A stretch of 64,000 nt of DNA from Actinacidiphila yeochonensis CN732 (GCF_000745345.1 NZ_JQNR01000005.1:2108001-2172000), one strand, 5' to 3'; shown: positions 50,368 through 59,602, counted from the stretch's first letter. Numbers and translations: made by a program. Notes: generated from the sequence alone by a model not told the origin.

Positions 50368-51423
50368 TCAGACGCCCATGGGGTGCCAGACCGTCTTCGT
50401 CTCCAGCCACGCGGTGAGGCGGGACGTGCCGGGGTCGGCCGTCCAGTCCTCGGACGCCGGGCGGCGCACCCGCTTGAGGTTGTCGGCCGCGGCCGCCTCC
50501 AGCTCGGCGGCCAGTTCGGCGGACGCGCCGGTCAGGTCGATCGCGTTGACGTCCTGGTGCGCGGCCAGCGGCGGGCCCAGCTCCGCGGTGCGGCCGGAGA
50601 GGATGTTGACCACGCCTCCGGGTACGTCGGAGGTGGCCAGCACCTCGCCCAGCGACAGCGCGGGCAGCGGCGCCCGCTCCGCGGCCACCACCACGGCGGT
50701 GTTGCCGGTGGCGACGACCGGAGCCAGCACCGACACCAGGCCCAGCAGCGAGGAGTCCTGCGGGGCCAGCACCGCGACCACGCCGGTCGGTTCGGGCGTG
50801 GAAAGGTTGAAGAACGGCCCGGCCACCGGGTTCGCGCCGCCCACCACCTGGGCGATCTTGTCGGTCCAGCCCGCGTACCAGACCCAGCGGTCCACCGCCC
50901 GGTCCACCTCCGCCGCGGCCTGCGCCGGCGTCAGCCCCTCGGCCTCGGCCACCTCGCGGGCGAACTGCTCGCGCCGCCCCTCCAGCATCTCCGCGACCCG
51001 GTAGAGCACCTGGCCCCGGTTGTACGCGGTCGCGCCCGACCAGCCGCCGACCGCCTTGCGGGCCGCGACCACCGCGTCCCGCGCGTCCTTGCGCGAGGCC
51101 AGCGGGGCGTTGGCCAGCCACGTGCCGCCGCCCGCTCCCGCACCCGCGGCCCTGGACTCCGCCACCTCGTACACCCGGCCGCTCTCGGAACGGGGGAACT
51201 TCCCCCCGACGTACAGCTTGTAGGTCTTCAGCACGCCCAGCCGCACCCCGGCCGCCACCGGCTCGGGCCGCGCGGCCTCCCCGGAAACGGCCGCGGCGGC
51301 CTTCTCCGGCTGCGCTGGCTTCTCCGGCTGTGCTGCCTTCTTCGACGGCGCGGACTCCTCAACCTGCCCGGTCCGTCCGGCCTGCTCTGCCTTGCGGGCG
51401 GCGCCCGCCTTCTTCTCAGACAT
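50368..51423 (-). CDS. truncated aldehyde dehydrogenase-like protein
   Basis: 351 aa, against about 480 for the family. After a 45-residue Ala/Lys/Glu/Pro tail-like N-terminus it follows the aldehyde dehydrogenase fold: LYVGGKFPRSESGRVYEV, VAARKAVGGWSGATAYNRGQ, YAGWTDKIAQVVGG, GVVAVLAPQDSSLLGLVSVL, GGVVNILSG, IDLTGAS. It ends before the catalytic Cys region and lacks the normal Glu/Cys site (NLKRVRRP where LELGGK is expected). It cannot be an active dehydrogenase. A partner or regulatory role for the full-length enzyme is likely. It overlaps that gene by eight bases, and a similar pair lies beside deoC in S. coelicolor as I recall. Confidence 0.85.
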   Translation of the reverse strand: MSEKKAGAARKAEQAGRTGQVEESAPSKKAAQPEKPAQPEKAAAAVSGEAARPEPVAAGVRLGVLKTYKLYVGGKFPRSESGRVYEVAESRAAGAGAGGGTWLANAPLASRKDARDAVVAARKAVGGWSGATAYNRGQVLYRVAEMLEGRREQFAREVAEAEGLTPAQAAAEVDRAVDRWVWYAGWTDKIAQVVGGANPVAGPFFNLSTPEPTGVVAVLAPQDSSLLGLVSVLAPVVATGNTAVVVAAERAPLPALSLGEVLATSDVPGGVVNILSGRTAELGPPLAAHQDVNAIDLTGASAELAAELEAAAADNLKRVRRPASEDWTADPGTSRLTAWLETKTVWHPMGV

Positions 51424-52876
51424 CGAGGTACGCCTCCAGGCCGTGCCGGCCGCCTTCCCGGCCGTGGCCGGACTCCTTGTAGCCGCCGAACGGCGACGTC
51501 GGGTCGAACTTGTTGAACGTGTTCGCCCACACCACCCCGGCCCGCAGCCGGCTCGCCACCGCCAGGATGCGCGAGCCCTTCTCCGACCAGATCCCCGCCG
51601 ACAGCCCGTACGGGGTGTTGTTCGCCTTCGCCACCGCCTCCTCGGGGGTGCGGAAGGTCAGCACGGACAGCACCGGCCCGAAGATCTCCTCCTGGGCGAT
51701 CCGGTGCGCCTGCGTCACCCCGGTGAACAACGTCGGCGCGAACCAGTAGCCGGACGACGGCAGTTCGCACGCCGGCGCCCAGCGCTCGGCGCCCTCGGCC
51801 TCACCGGCGTCGGCCAGCTCCGTGATCCGGGCCAGCTGCTCGGCGGAGTTGATCGCGCCGATGTCGGTGTTCTTGTCCAGCGGATCGCCGACCCGCAGGG
51901 TGGACATCCGCCGCTTCAGCGCGTCCAGCACCTCGTCCTGCACCGACTCCTGCACCAGCAGCCGCGAGCCCGCGCAGCACACGTGGCCCTGGTTGAAGAA
52001 GATGCCGTTGACGATGCCCTCGACGGCCTGGTCGATCGGCGCGTCGTCGAAGACGATGTTGGCCGCCTTGCCACCGAGCTCCAGCGTCACCTTCTTGCGG
52101 GTGCCGGCCACGGAGCGGGCGATGGCCTTGCCGACCTCCGTGGAGCCGGTGAACGCCACCTTGTCCACGCCCTCGTGCGCCACCAGCGCGGCGCCGGCGT
52201 CGCCGTACCCGGGCAGGATGTTGACCACCCCGCGCGGCAGCCCCGCCTGCCGGCACACGTCAGCGAAGAACAGCGCGGACAGCGGCGTCGTCTCGGCCGG
52301 CTTGAGCACCACGGTGTTCCCCGCGGCCAGCGCCGGAGCGACCTTCCAGGCCAGCATCAGCAGCGGGAAGTTCCACGGGATGACCTGCCCGGCCACCCCC
52401 AGCGGCCGCGGGTCCGGGTGCCCGGGAACGGCGTGGGCGAGCTTGTCGGCCCAGCCTGCGTAGTAGAAGAAGTGGGCCGCCACCAGCGGCAGGTCGACGT
52501 CCCGGGTCTCCCGGATCGGCTTGCCGTTGTCCAGCGTCTCCAGCACGGCCAGCTCGCGCGAGCGCTCCTGGAGGATGCGGGCTATCCGGAAGAGGTACTT
52601 GCCGCGCACGGCGCCCGGCAGCGCCGCCCACGGGCCGAACGCCCGGCGCGCGGCGGCCACCGCGCGGTCCACGTCGGCCTCGCCGGCCCGCGCGACCTCC
52701 GTGAGCACCTCCTCGCTCGACGGCGAGACGGACGTGAACACCCGGCCGTCGGCCGCGTCGGTGAACTCGCCGTCCACGAAGAGGCCGTAGGAGGGCGCGA
52801 GGTCGACGACCGCGCGGGACTCCGGCGCGGGTGCGTACGCGAACAACTGGTGCTTGTCCTGGGTGGTGTCGGACAC
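51416..52876 (-). CDS. aldehyde dehydrogenase
   Basis: A 486-aa NAD(P)-dependent dehydrogenase. Key words: GQVIPWNFPLLMLAWKVAPA, VLKPAETTP, FTGSTEVGKAI, the catalytic Glu in VTLELGGKAAN, the catalytic Cys in FNQGHVCCAGSR, EEIFGPVLSVL, and SPFGGYKESGHGREGG at the end. It lies five bases after deoC, so it most likely oxidises the acetaldehyde made by DeoC to acetate. GTG 52876 is used and begins SDTTQDKH. It overlaps the truncated paralogue downstream. Confidence 0.93.
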   Translation of the reverse strand: MSDTTQDKHQLFAYAPAPESRAVVDLAPSYGLFVDGEFTDAADGRVFTSVSPSSEEVLTEVARAGEADVDRAVAAARRAFGPWAALPGAVRGKYLFRIARILQERSRELAVLETLDNGKPIRETRDVDLPLVAAHFFYYAGWADKLAHAVPGHPDPRPLGVAGQVIPWNFPLLMLAWKVAPALAAGNTVVLKPAETTPLSALFFADVCRQAGLPRGVVNILPGYGDAGAALVAHEGVDKVAFTGSTEVGKAIARSVAGTRKKVTLELGGKAANIVFDDAPIDQAVEGIVNGIFFNQGHVCCAGSRLLVQESVQDEVLDALKRRMSTLRVGDPLDKNTDIGAINSAEQLARITELADAGEAEGAERWAPACELPSSGYWFAPTLFTGVTQAHRIAQEEIFGPVLSVLTFRTPEEAVAKANNTPYGLSAGIWSEKGSRILAVASRLRAGVVWANTFNKFDPTSPFGGYKESGHGREGGRHGLEAYLDV

Positions 52877-52881
52877 GGGAA

Positions 52882-53922
52882 TCAGTCCACCGTCACGTAG
52901 TCGGGACCGGAGTAGCGGCCGGTGCGGAGCTTCTGACGCTGCATCAGCAGGTCGTTGAGGAGGCCGGAGGCGCCGAACCGGAACCAGTCCGGGGACAGCC
53001 AGTCGTCGCCGGCCGTCTCGTTGACCAGCACCAGGAACTTCAGCGCGTCCTTGGTGGTGCGGATGCCGCCGGCCGGCTTCACGCCGACCTGGACGCCCAC
53101 CGCGCGGCGGAAGTCGCGTACGGCCTCCAGCATGAGCAGGGTGTTGGCCGGGGTCGCGTTCACCGCGACCTTGCCCGTGGAGGTCTTGATGAAGTCCGCG
53201 CCGGCCAGCATCGCCAGCCACGAGCAGCGGCGGATGTTGTCGTACGTGGACAGCTCGCCGTTCTCGAAGATCACCTTCAGGTGTGCGGAACGGCCCCCGG
53301 GCCGCGCGCACGCGGCCTTGACCGCGCGGATCTCCTCGAAGACCTCCATGTACCGGCCGGCCAGGAACGCGCCGCGGTCGATCACCATGTCGATCTCGTC
53401 CGCGCCCGCGGCGACCGCGTCGGCGGTGTCGGCGAGCTTCACGGCGCGCGAGGCCCGGCCGGAGGGGAACGCCGTCGCCACGGCGGCCACGTGGACGTCC
53501 TGGCCGCCGGCCGCGGCCAGCGCCTCCTTCGCGGTGGCGACCATGTCGCCGTACACGCAGATCGCGGCGACCCTCGGCGTCGAGCGGTCCAGCGGGTCCG
53601 GCCGGACGCCCTTGGCGCACAGCGCCCGCACCTTGCCCGGCGTGTCGGCGCCCTCCAGCGTGGTCAGGTCGATCATCGACACCGCGAGGTCCAGCGCGTA
53701 CGCCTTCGCGGTCGTCTTGACCGACCGGGTGCCCAGCGTCGCCGCACGGGCCTCCAGGCCCACGGCGTCCACGCCGGGCAGGCCGTGCAGGAAGCGGCGC
53801 AGCGCCTGCTCGCTCGCGGCCACGTCGTCCAGCGCGGCGCGCCGCGCGTCGGCCTCGGGGGCGTACGCGGGAACGGCAGCGGGCTCGTCGTCTGTCGGGG
53901 GTGCTATGGAGGGCATGCTCAC
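52882..53922 (-). CDS. deoC: deoxyribose-phosphate aldolase
   Basis: A 346-aa class I aldolase splitting 2-deoxyribose 5-phosphate to acetaldehyde and glyceraldehyde 3-phosphate. IDLTTLEGADTP, VAAICVYGDMV, ADEIDMVIDRGAFLAG, LKVIFENGEL, DFIKTSTGK (Schiff-base Lys) and VGVKPAGGIRTTKDA (proton-relay Lys) are all present. Residues 1-60 are a longer N-terminal extension. GTG 53922 is the likely start since it lies six bases after TATGGT, giving a leaderless message; ATG 53916 is the alternative. The operator shared with add overlaps this promoter. Confidence 0.95.
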   Translation of the reverse strand: MSMPSIAPPTDDEPAAVPAYAPEADARRAALDDVAASEQALRRFLHGLPGVDAVGLEARAATLGTRSVKTTAKAYALDLAVSMIDLTTLEGADTPGKVRALCAKGVRPDPLDRSTPRVAAICVYGDMVATAKEALAAAGGQDVHVAAVATAFPSGRASRAVKLADTADAVAAGADEIDMVIDRGAFLAGRYMEVFEEIRAVKAACARPGGRSAHLKVIFENGELSTYDNIRRCSWLAMLAGADFIKTSTGKVAVNATPANTLLMLEAVRDFRRAVGVQVGVKPAGGIRTTKDALKFLVLVNETAGDDWLSPDWFRFGASGLLNDLLMQRQKLRTGRYSGPDYVTVD

Positions 53923-53928
53923 CAGGTC

Positions 53929-53948
53929 ACCATATCTACGCGCGTAGG
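53929..53948 (-). promoter_or_regulatory. nucleoside-regulon operator and leaderless promoter of deoC
   Basis: TCTACGCGCGTAGG (53935-53948, as read on plus) lies directly against the minus-strand -10 TATGGT (53934-53929). The 14-mer is identical to the one before add. Confidence 0.75.
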
Positions 53949-54432
53949 GGTCCGCTAGTCGCCCGATGGGGGGAGGGCGCGCCCGGCGTGCGGCAGGACG
54001 TCCCGGGCGAGGTGAGGGCGAGGTGAGGGCGCGTACGGGGCTCGCGCGCGGACGGCCACGGGGGTGTCCGCGGCGCCGCGGTACCCCGGTCGGCCTACCG
54101 GGCCGGCGGCGACGCGCGCGGCGGGCACCGGAGCGGCGCGGCGATCACCGACGGGGCGCGGTGATCGCCGACCGACGGGGTGCGGTGATCACCGACGGGG
54201 TCCGGGCGGGGTCCGGGCCGGGGTGCGGACGGGCGCGGAACCAGGGTGCGGACGGGGTTCGGGCGGGGTGCGGACGGGATCAGGACGGGCTTCGGGCGGG
54301 ATCAGGACGGGCCTCGGATGAGGCTCGGACGGGGCTCGGACGGGGCTTGGGGTGGCGCGGGGCGTGATCGGTGCGGGAATGGAACACGGCCGTGCCCGGG
54401 GTCGCGGTGGCCGTCATGCAGAATCGGGGGTT
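53949..54432. other. GC-rich intergenic region with tandem repeats
   Basis: No gene is supported. From about 54115 to 54350 GATCACCGACGGGG and GGTGCGGACGGG / ATCAGGACGGGC units repeat many times in imperfect tandem. CAGAAT (54418-54423) may be the -10 of the next gene. Confidence 0.6.
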
Positions 54433-55197
54433 ATGACGCGCTCCAAGAACCAGCCGCCCGGGTCCACGGCCCCCGTCGAACCGGGGCAGCCGCAGTACGC
54501 CGACCGTGCCTACCGGTCCAGGGCCGGCATCGTCGGCGGCGTGCTGCTGCTGGCGCTGGCGGGCTGGATCGGCGGTGACGCGGTGGCCCGGGGCACCGGG
54601 CGCACGCCCTGGCTGGCGCTGGCCGCCCTGCTGCTCGCGGTCCCGCTGATCGTCGCGTTCACCCTGCGTCCCGCCGTCTTCGCCAACGACGACGAGATCC
54701 GGGTCCGCAACCCCTTCCGGACCATCACCCTCCTGTGGGGCGGCGTGGACGCGCTGCGCGCCCGCTACTCCACGGAGCTGCTGGCCGGGGACCGCAAGTT
54801 CCAGCTGTGGGCGATCCCCGTCTCCATCCGGGGCCGCAAGCGTGCCGCCCGCCAGACCGTCCGGGCCCAGGACCCGAACCGCCGCGACCCGTTCGGCCTC
54901 GGCAACGTCCCGCGCCGCCCCCCGGCCGGCATCGCGGAGGACGGCACCATCCGGTCCTGGGGCGACCAGGCGCTGGCCGAGCTGCGCGAGCTGAACGAGC
55001 GGCACGACACCGAGGAGGCGTCCAAGGCCGCGCGTGCCCGCCGCAAGGCGGAGCAGGAGGGCGGCCCGGAGGCGGTGGCGGCGCTGGACGCCCAGGTGAC
55101 CGAGCGCCCCGAGCCGAGCGTGCGCTGGGCGTACGAGGTGATCGGCCCGGCCGTGGCGGGCCTGGTCGTCCTGGTGATCCTCCTCGCGACGGGCTGA
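54433..55197 (+). CDS. PH-domain membrane protein
   Basis: A 254-aa membrane protein. After a Pro/Gln-rich start come helix 1 (AGIVGGVLLLALAGWIGG) and helix 2 (PWLALAALLLAVPLIVAF), then a PH-like domain (RPAVFANDDEIRVRNPFRTI, TLLWGGVDALRARYSTELL, KFQLWAIPVSIRGRK). A charged linker with helical AELRELNERHDTEEASKAAR follows, and a C-terminal helix (AVAGLVVLVILLATG). Such proteins lie beside deoC in other Streptomyces as I recall. ATG 54433; upstream frame discarded. Function unknown. Confidence 0.8.
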   Translation: MTRSKNQPPGSTAPVEPGQPQYADRAYRSRAGIVGGVLLLALAGWIGGDAVARGTGRTPWLALAALLLAVPLIVAFTLRPAVFANDDEIRVRNPFRTITLLWGGVDALRARYSTELLAGDRKFQLWAIPVSIRGRKRAARQTVRAQDPNRRDPFGLGNVPRRPPAGIAEDGTIRSWGDQALAELRELNERHDTEEASKAARARRKAEQEGGPEAVAALDAQVTERPEPSVRWAYEVIGPAVAGLVVLVILLATG

Positions 55198-55389
55198 GCC
55201 CCGCGGGCCCATCCCCCGGAGGGGCCACCCCGACCCCGAACCCGTCCTCCTGGTCCTCCCGTGACCCTGCGGCCCTGCGGCTCTGCCCGGAGGGCCATGC
55301 GGGGCTGGGCGGGCTTTCTCCTGTGTCTCAGGTGTCGCAACGCTTGGGTGCCTCTAGGGTGGTGGAGGTTCACCGTGGGGGAGGGCGTT

Positions 55390-56091
55390 ATGGCGGAGCG
55401 TGATGTTGGCCCTGGAGGGGCTGTCGGTGACGGGGTGGGGGCGGAGGGTGCGATTGCCTTGTCGCCGATCCGTGTTCCGGGTCCGGGTGAGCGGGATCGG
55501 CGGCGTCGGCGGCGGTCGGCGTTGGTGTGGGGTGCGGTGGGTGTCGTGCTGGTGGGTGGTGCGGTGGGGTGGTTGGTGGCCGGGCGGGGTGGTGGCGGTG
55601 CCCAGCCGGTGAGGCACACGGCGGTGATCCCGCAAGCCTTCGGTGCGTACCGGGAGGCGAAGGCAGGGGACAACGAGTGGCCGGAGTATGCGTCGCCGAA
55701 CACCGATGTCTCCAAGGGTGAGGCGTATCTGACGTATCGGGCGTCTGGGGGCAGGGCGATGGCGATCGACGTGAAGCTCGATCCGGTGGCCTACACGGCG
55801 GATGACGGTACGCGGATCGGTCCGGGTTCTGACAATGACACGACGTCGCTTCTGGGTATCTCGGACGCCGGCATCGCGCGGAGCTACCCGGGGCCCCGGC
55901 AAGGCGGAGAAATCCAGTGCGCTGCTCCGACCTACTCCGGCGTCACGATCACGACTTGTGCATGGCAGAGCAAGGCGGCGGAGATCACCTACACCCCGTT
56001 TCTGAACCACCGTGCAGTGGTGAGCGCGACCGCGCAGAACGATTTCCGCTCGTTTCTCGACGCGCTGGTGATCAAGCCTGCGACGTCCTGA
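55390..56091 (+). CDS. membrane-anchored extracytoplasmic protein, copy 1
   Basis: A 233-aa protein: about 45 cytoplasmic residues ending in RDRRRRRRS, one helix (ALVWGAVGVVLVGGAVGWLV), then about 160 residues outside (HTAVIPQAFGAYREAKAGDN, VSKGEAYLTYRASGGRAMAI, LLGISDAGIARSYPGPRQGG). The outer part has two Cys (IQCAAP and TTCAWQS), likely a disulphide loop. RFRSFLDALVIKP-type end. ATG 55390 follows GGGGGAGGG. It is almost identical to copy 2 except for the segment around the disulphide. Family not recognised. Codon use is less GC-biased than in the flanking core genes. Confidence 0.75.
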   Translation: MAERDVGPGGAVGDGVGAEGAIALSPIRVPGPGERDRRRRRRSALVWGAVGVVLVGGAVGWLVAGRGGGGAQPVRHTAVIPQAFGAYREAKAGDNEWPEYASPNTDVSKGEAYLTYRASGGRAMAIDVKLDPVAYTADDGTRIGPGSDNDTTSLLGISDAGIARSYPGPRQGGEIQCAAPTYSGVTITTCAWQSKAAEITYTPFLNHRAVVSATAQNDFRSFLDALVIKPATS

Positions 56092-56223
56092 CCGGCTTGA
56101 CGCCTTCCTCTGGGCGTGTGGTCGGTGGTCCGGCTTCGCCGAGCGGGCTTTCTCCCGTGTCTCAGGTGTCGCAACGCCTGGGTGCCTCTAGGGTGGTGGA
56201 GGTTCACCGTGGGGGAGGGCGTT

Positions 56224-56925
56224 ATGGCGGAGCGTGATGTTGGCCCTGGAGGGGCTATCGGTGACGGGGTGGGGGCGGAGGGTGCGATCGCCTTGTCGCC
56301 GATCCAGGTTCCGGGTCCGGGTGAGCGGGATCGGCGGCGTCGGCGGCGGTCGACGTTGGTGTGGGGTGCGGTGGGTGTCGTGCTGGTGGGTGGTGCGGTG
56401 GGGTGGTTGGTGGCCGGTCGAGGTGGTGGCGGTGCCCAGCCGGTGAGGCACACTGCGGTGATCCCGCAAGCCTTCGGTGCGTACCGGGAGGCGAAGGCAG
56501 GGGACAACGAGTGGCCGGAGTATGCGTCGCCGAACACCGATGTCTCCAAGGGTGAGGCGTATCTGACGTATCGGGCGTCTGGGGGCAGGGCGATGGCGAT
56601 CGACGTGAAGCTTGATCCGGTGGCCTACACGGCGGATGACGGGACGCGGATCGGTCCGGGTTCCGACAACGACACGACGTCGCTTCTGGGTATCTCGGAC
56701 GCCGGCATCGCGCGGAGCTACCCGGGGCCCCGGCAAGGCGGAGAAATCCGGTGCGCTGAGGACAGGGCGGCGGGGCATACGGATACCGTGTGTGCGTGGC
56801 AGAGTAAGTTCGCTGAGATCAGGTACTTCCCAATGGTGAACCACCGCGCAATCGTGAGCGCGACCGCGCAGAACGATTTCCGCTCGTTTCTCGACGCGCT
56901 GGTGATCAAGCCTGCAAAGTCCTGA
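56224..56925 (+). CDS. membrane-anchored extracytoplasmic protein, copy 2
   Basis: A 233-aa paralogue of copy 1 with the same anchor, linker and ends. The difference lies between GGEIRCAEDRAAGHTDTVC and FAEIRYFPMVNHRAIV, where copy 1 reads CAAPTYSGVTITTC and AEITYTPFLNHRAVV. The two Cys are conserved, so the loop between them is the variable part. It is convergent with the WXG-like gene at 56974, only 48 bp away. A role as a variable surface receptor, inhibitor or immunity protein is possible but unproven. Confidence 0.75.
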   Translation: MAERDVGPGGAIGDGVGAEGAIALSPIQVPGPGERDRRRRRRSTLVWGAVGVVLVGGAVGWLVAGRGGGGAQPVRHTAVIPQAFGAYREAKAGDNEWPEYASPNTDVSKGEAYLTYRASGGRAMAIDVKLDPVAYTADDGTRIGPGSDNDTTSLLGISDAGIARSYPGPRQGGEIRCAEDRAAGHTDTVCAWQSKFAEIRYFPMVNHRAIVSATAQNDFRSFLDALVIKPAKS

Positions 56926-56973
56926 CCGGCTTGACCACCAGTATTCCCGGAGAAAGCTGTATGTTCCGACCGT

Positions 56974-59127
56974 TCAGTCGGTAGCCAGTTTCTGAAACTG
57001 AACCACCTGACTGAATCCCTTGCCTTCCAGAGTTCTTACCACGGCTGGGTCCTGGAGCCACATGTTGTAGGCGGTCCGCTGTCGGGGCGTCATGTCCGTC
57101 GTCTCCTTGACCGTGCCGTTGGGGTTGAGGAAGTCGTCGGCGGGGCTGTGGATGTACACAGGAGGTTTTGCTGCCGGATGGCCCTTGGGAGGCGCGCCGT
57201 ACGGATCTCCCGAGTACCACGTGGTACCCGATGCGTCGTCCGGGCTGCGCGGATGGTCGCGGACGCGGATGGCTGTGGGTGTGAACGTTCCGTCCTCACG
57301 GCTGGTGTTGTCCAGCAAGCCGTTCGCCTTGCGCCGGAACGCGTCCTGCCACTCGTCGGGAACTTTCACGTCGCTGATCTTCCCGTACCTGCTCGCAAGG
57401 CTTCCCGGGGCGTCTTCGGGTTTCACAGAAATCTCGCTTATCAGCCATCCTGTAAGGAGTTGCTTGGCTGTGTCCTGGCCAAATCCAACGGCTGCTTCCT
57501 TGGCTGCGCCCGCAGCAGCTTCAACCCCGTCGGTGCGCGCGATCATAGCGTAGTCGTAGGCTCCGTTGACGAGGCTGGAACGCGTGCTGTTCACCTCGTC
57601 GGCCCAGGAGTCGGCTTCTCCCTCCAAGGAGTTCTCGGCGTAGGTGAATGCCGTGTCATAGGCACCCATCATCGAGCCCTGTTTGATCGACAAGTAGTCC
57701 TGCGCGTGCTCATCGGTCGGTGAAACGGAGTCGTCGAGCTCAAGGTCGATCCTGTTGCGGTAGGCGTCGAAGAGGGCGCTCAACTGGCCGGCGCCTTTGG
57801 CACTTCGGGCGGACTCGTTGAGGAGCGCCTGCCAGAGCGGGGTGCCGATCTCCACGCCGGGGCGGTGGGGATCCTGGGCCGCCTGGAACGCCTTCTCGTT
57901 CCACTGTGACATCTTGGTCGTGAAGCCCGCGGCCTGCGCGTCGGCCCCCCAGAGCAGGTCACCCGTGGGGGAGACGATGCCGTACTCCATGTCGTCCCAG
58001 TAGGCGCTGACCAGTTGCGAGTAGTAGTAGTCGATCGGGACGTATGTGTGGACCGTGCTGTCCGGGCCGTTCTGATGGCGGAAGTTGTCCATCAGGACAC
58101 GCGCGGTCAGCTTCTGGGCGAGCGGCGCGTTCGTGGCTTTGAGTGTGATCGTGCCGGCGGTCATCAGGTGCGCGAACGCCGTCGCTCGTGCGGGCGGACT
58201 GCCGAGGTTCAGCCAGGAACCGGGATAGAGCAGCTCCTGCGTCGCGGCGTAGTGGCCGTCCATCCATTCGCCGGCGGCCTCCGGGTTCCCGGCAAGGGCG
58301 GTGAAGACCTGGCTGTAGTGATCGCTCCCGAAGGCGCCGTTCTCCATTTGGCTGGCACCCATGTACGTGGTACCGCTCTTCTCGGGGTCGCTGCTCAGGA
58401 ACCGCCCCCCGAGTGCCAGGAGGAAGTCCTTGTCCTGGGAGCCGCCCGGCAGCAGGCCGGATATGTAGTCAGGGCGGAAGTTCCCCGCGGGGTCCTTGAA
58501 AGCGTCGAGCCACCTGTTCCAACTGGCCTGCTTCTGCTTGGCTGTCTGCCCCTCGAAGGCGACCTTCGTGAACGTGCCGAAGGTCTGCGCGAGGACATCG
58601 CGGTCGGCCTCGACCTGGTCCGGATGGTCGCCGTACCGCCCGGCGGGGCTCTGCTCGGCCATGCCGTTCGTGATCACCAGCAGCCGTTCCTCACCGAGTT
58701 GGTTGTAGAACGCCTTGAGGTAGTCGGGATCGTCGGCGTGCTCCTTGAGCTCGGCGAAGAGGGCCTCGTCCGGTTCCTGGCCGCCGTCCACCTCCTTGCC
58801 GAAGCGGTTGGCGAGCGCCTTGCCCTCCTTCTTCGACAGCGCGGTGGTCCCGACCATGCTCTCGTCGACGGAGGCCATGCCCTTGTGCCCCGGGTACGGC
58901 TTGTCCGCGGCCATCGCCAGGTGGTAACGGCGCGTCAGCATGGGTGTCTGGTCATCCATCCAGCCACAGATCACCTTGATCTCGCCCAACGTCGAGCTGT
59001 CCAGGCCGAGATTTCCGAACTGCGAGGCGTAGTAGGACGCCCGGTCGCGGAGATGATCCCTGTCGTGCGCGAACGACCCGGACATCTTCTGAAACGCGTC
59101 CGCGTCGATTCCCGAGAACTCACCCAT
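56974..59127 (-). CDS. large WXG/ESX-like protein, candidate type VII secretion substrate
   Basis: A 717-aa protein. The first 90 residues resemble actinobacterial WXG100-type N-termini: FSGIDADAFQKMSGSFAHDR, DRASYYASQFGNLGLD, TLGEIKVICGWMDDQTPML. The middle is helical (DDPDYLKAFYNQLGEERLL, FLSSDPEKSGTTYMGA, DAYRNRIDLELDDSVSPTDE) and contains a possible amphipathic region (VNGAYDYAMIARTDGVEAAA). The C-terminal 130 residues hold a Pro-rich stretch and a MWLQDPAVVRTLEGKGF end. No signal peptide and no nuclease or peptidase motif is evident. ATG 59127 follows GGGGAGGGAC. No T7SS machinery lies in the window. GC content is visibly lower than in the core genes, which suggests acquisition. Confidence 0.78.
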   Translation of the reverse strand: MGEFSGIDADAFQKMSGSFAHDRDHLRDRASYYASQFGNLGLDSSTLGEIKVICGWMDDQTPMLTRRYHLAMAADKPYPGHKGMASVDESMVGTTALSKKEGKALANRFGKEVDGGQEPDEALFAELKEHADDPDYLKAFYNQLGEERLLVITNGMAEQSPAGRYGDHPDQVEADRDVLAQTFGTFTKVAFEGQTAKQKQASWNRWLDAFKDPAGNFRPDYISGLLPGGSQDKDFLLALGGRFLSSDPEKSGTTYMGASQMENGAFGSDHYSQVFTALAGNPEAAGEWMDGHYAATQELLYPGSWLNLGSPPARATAFAHLMTAGTITLKATNAPLAQKLTARVLMDNFRHQNGPDSTVHTYVPIDYYYSQLVSAYWDDMEYGIVSPTGDLLWGADAQAAGFTTKMSQWNEKAFQAAQDPHRPGVEIGTPLWQALLNESARSAKGAGQLSALFDAYRNRIDLELDDSVSPTDEHAQDYLSIKQGSMMGAYDTAFTYAENSLEGEADSWADEVNSTRSSLVNGAYDYAMIARTDGVEAAAGAAKEAAVGFGQDTAKQLLTGWLISEISVKPEDAPGSLASRYGKISDVKVPDEWQDAFRRKANGLLDNTSREDGTFTPTAIRVRDHPRSPDDASGTTWYSGDPYGAPPKGHPAAKPPVYIHSPADDFLNPNGTVKETTDMTPRQRTAYNMWLQDPAVVRTLEGKGFSQVVQFQKLATD

Positions 59128-59602
59128 GGTGCCGTCCCTCCCCAGTCGGCCACCACGCACCGTGGTCGGTGGAACCACTGCGTGTGAGATGAAGATACGT
59201 TACGGAAGGGGCCGTTGGGCGCGCATGGGGAGAAGGCGGTGCGCCTGTCCGCGATCACGCATTCCGCTTTCGTCAATTGCGCTGGAGTGACGATCGGTTC
59301 TGGCGACTTCAGCAGGCTCCGGGCGCCGCCTCCGCTTCTGTGGGGAGTTCCTCGGGCGCTCCGGTGCTCGGTGCGATCCCCGACGATGGCTCCTGCTCGC
59401 GTCCCGGAACGTCGCTGAACCTTGTGCAGGGATGTGACAGCTGAGGAGCCCCTGCTGCGCGATGCTGTTCCCATCGCTCCGCATACCCGGAGCCGAGCCA
59501 GGGGAGCGATGGTGAGAAGTGAGTCGTTTGCCCGATACGTCGGAATCTCAACGAGTAAGTAAAAACCGCTCCGTGCGACTCTAAAACCCCAGGTCAGTTC
59601 CT
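59128..59602. other. intergenic region holding the CRISPR leader
   Basis: The first 80 bp carry the promoter of the WXG-like gene. From about 59500 the DNA becomes A-rich (GAGTAAGTAAAAACCGC, ACTCTAAAACCCCAGG) and runs directly into the first repeat, as leaders of type I-E arrays do. No gene is recognised. Confidence 0.6.

Larger units (their letters stand above)
55311..56934. repeat. tandem 834-bp duplication, two gene copies
   Basis: 55311-56100 and 56145-56934 align without gaps at an offset of 834 bp and are nearly identical, including promoter and ribosome site. Divergence is concentrated at about 55919-56025 against 56753-56859. Confidence 0.9.

Noticed and set aside
54115..54350. Possible second CRISPR array in the GACGGG repeats
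   Set aside because: Units are short, imperfect and directly adjoining, without constant-length spacers.
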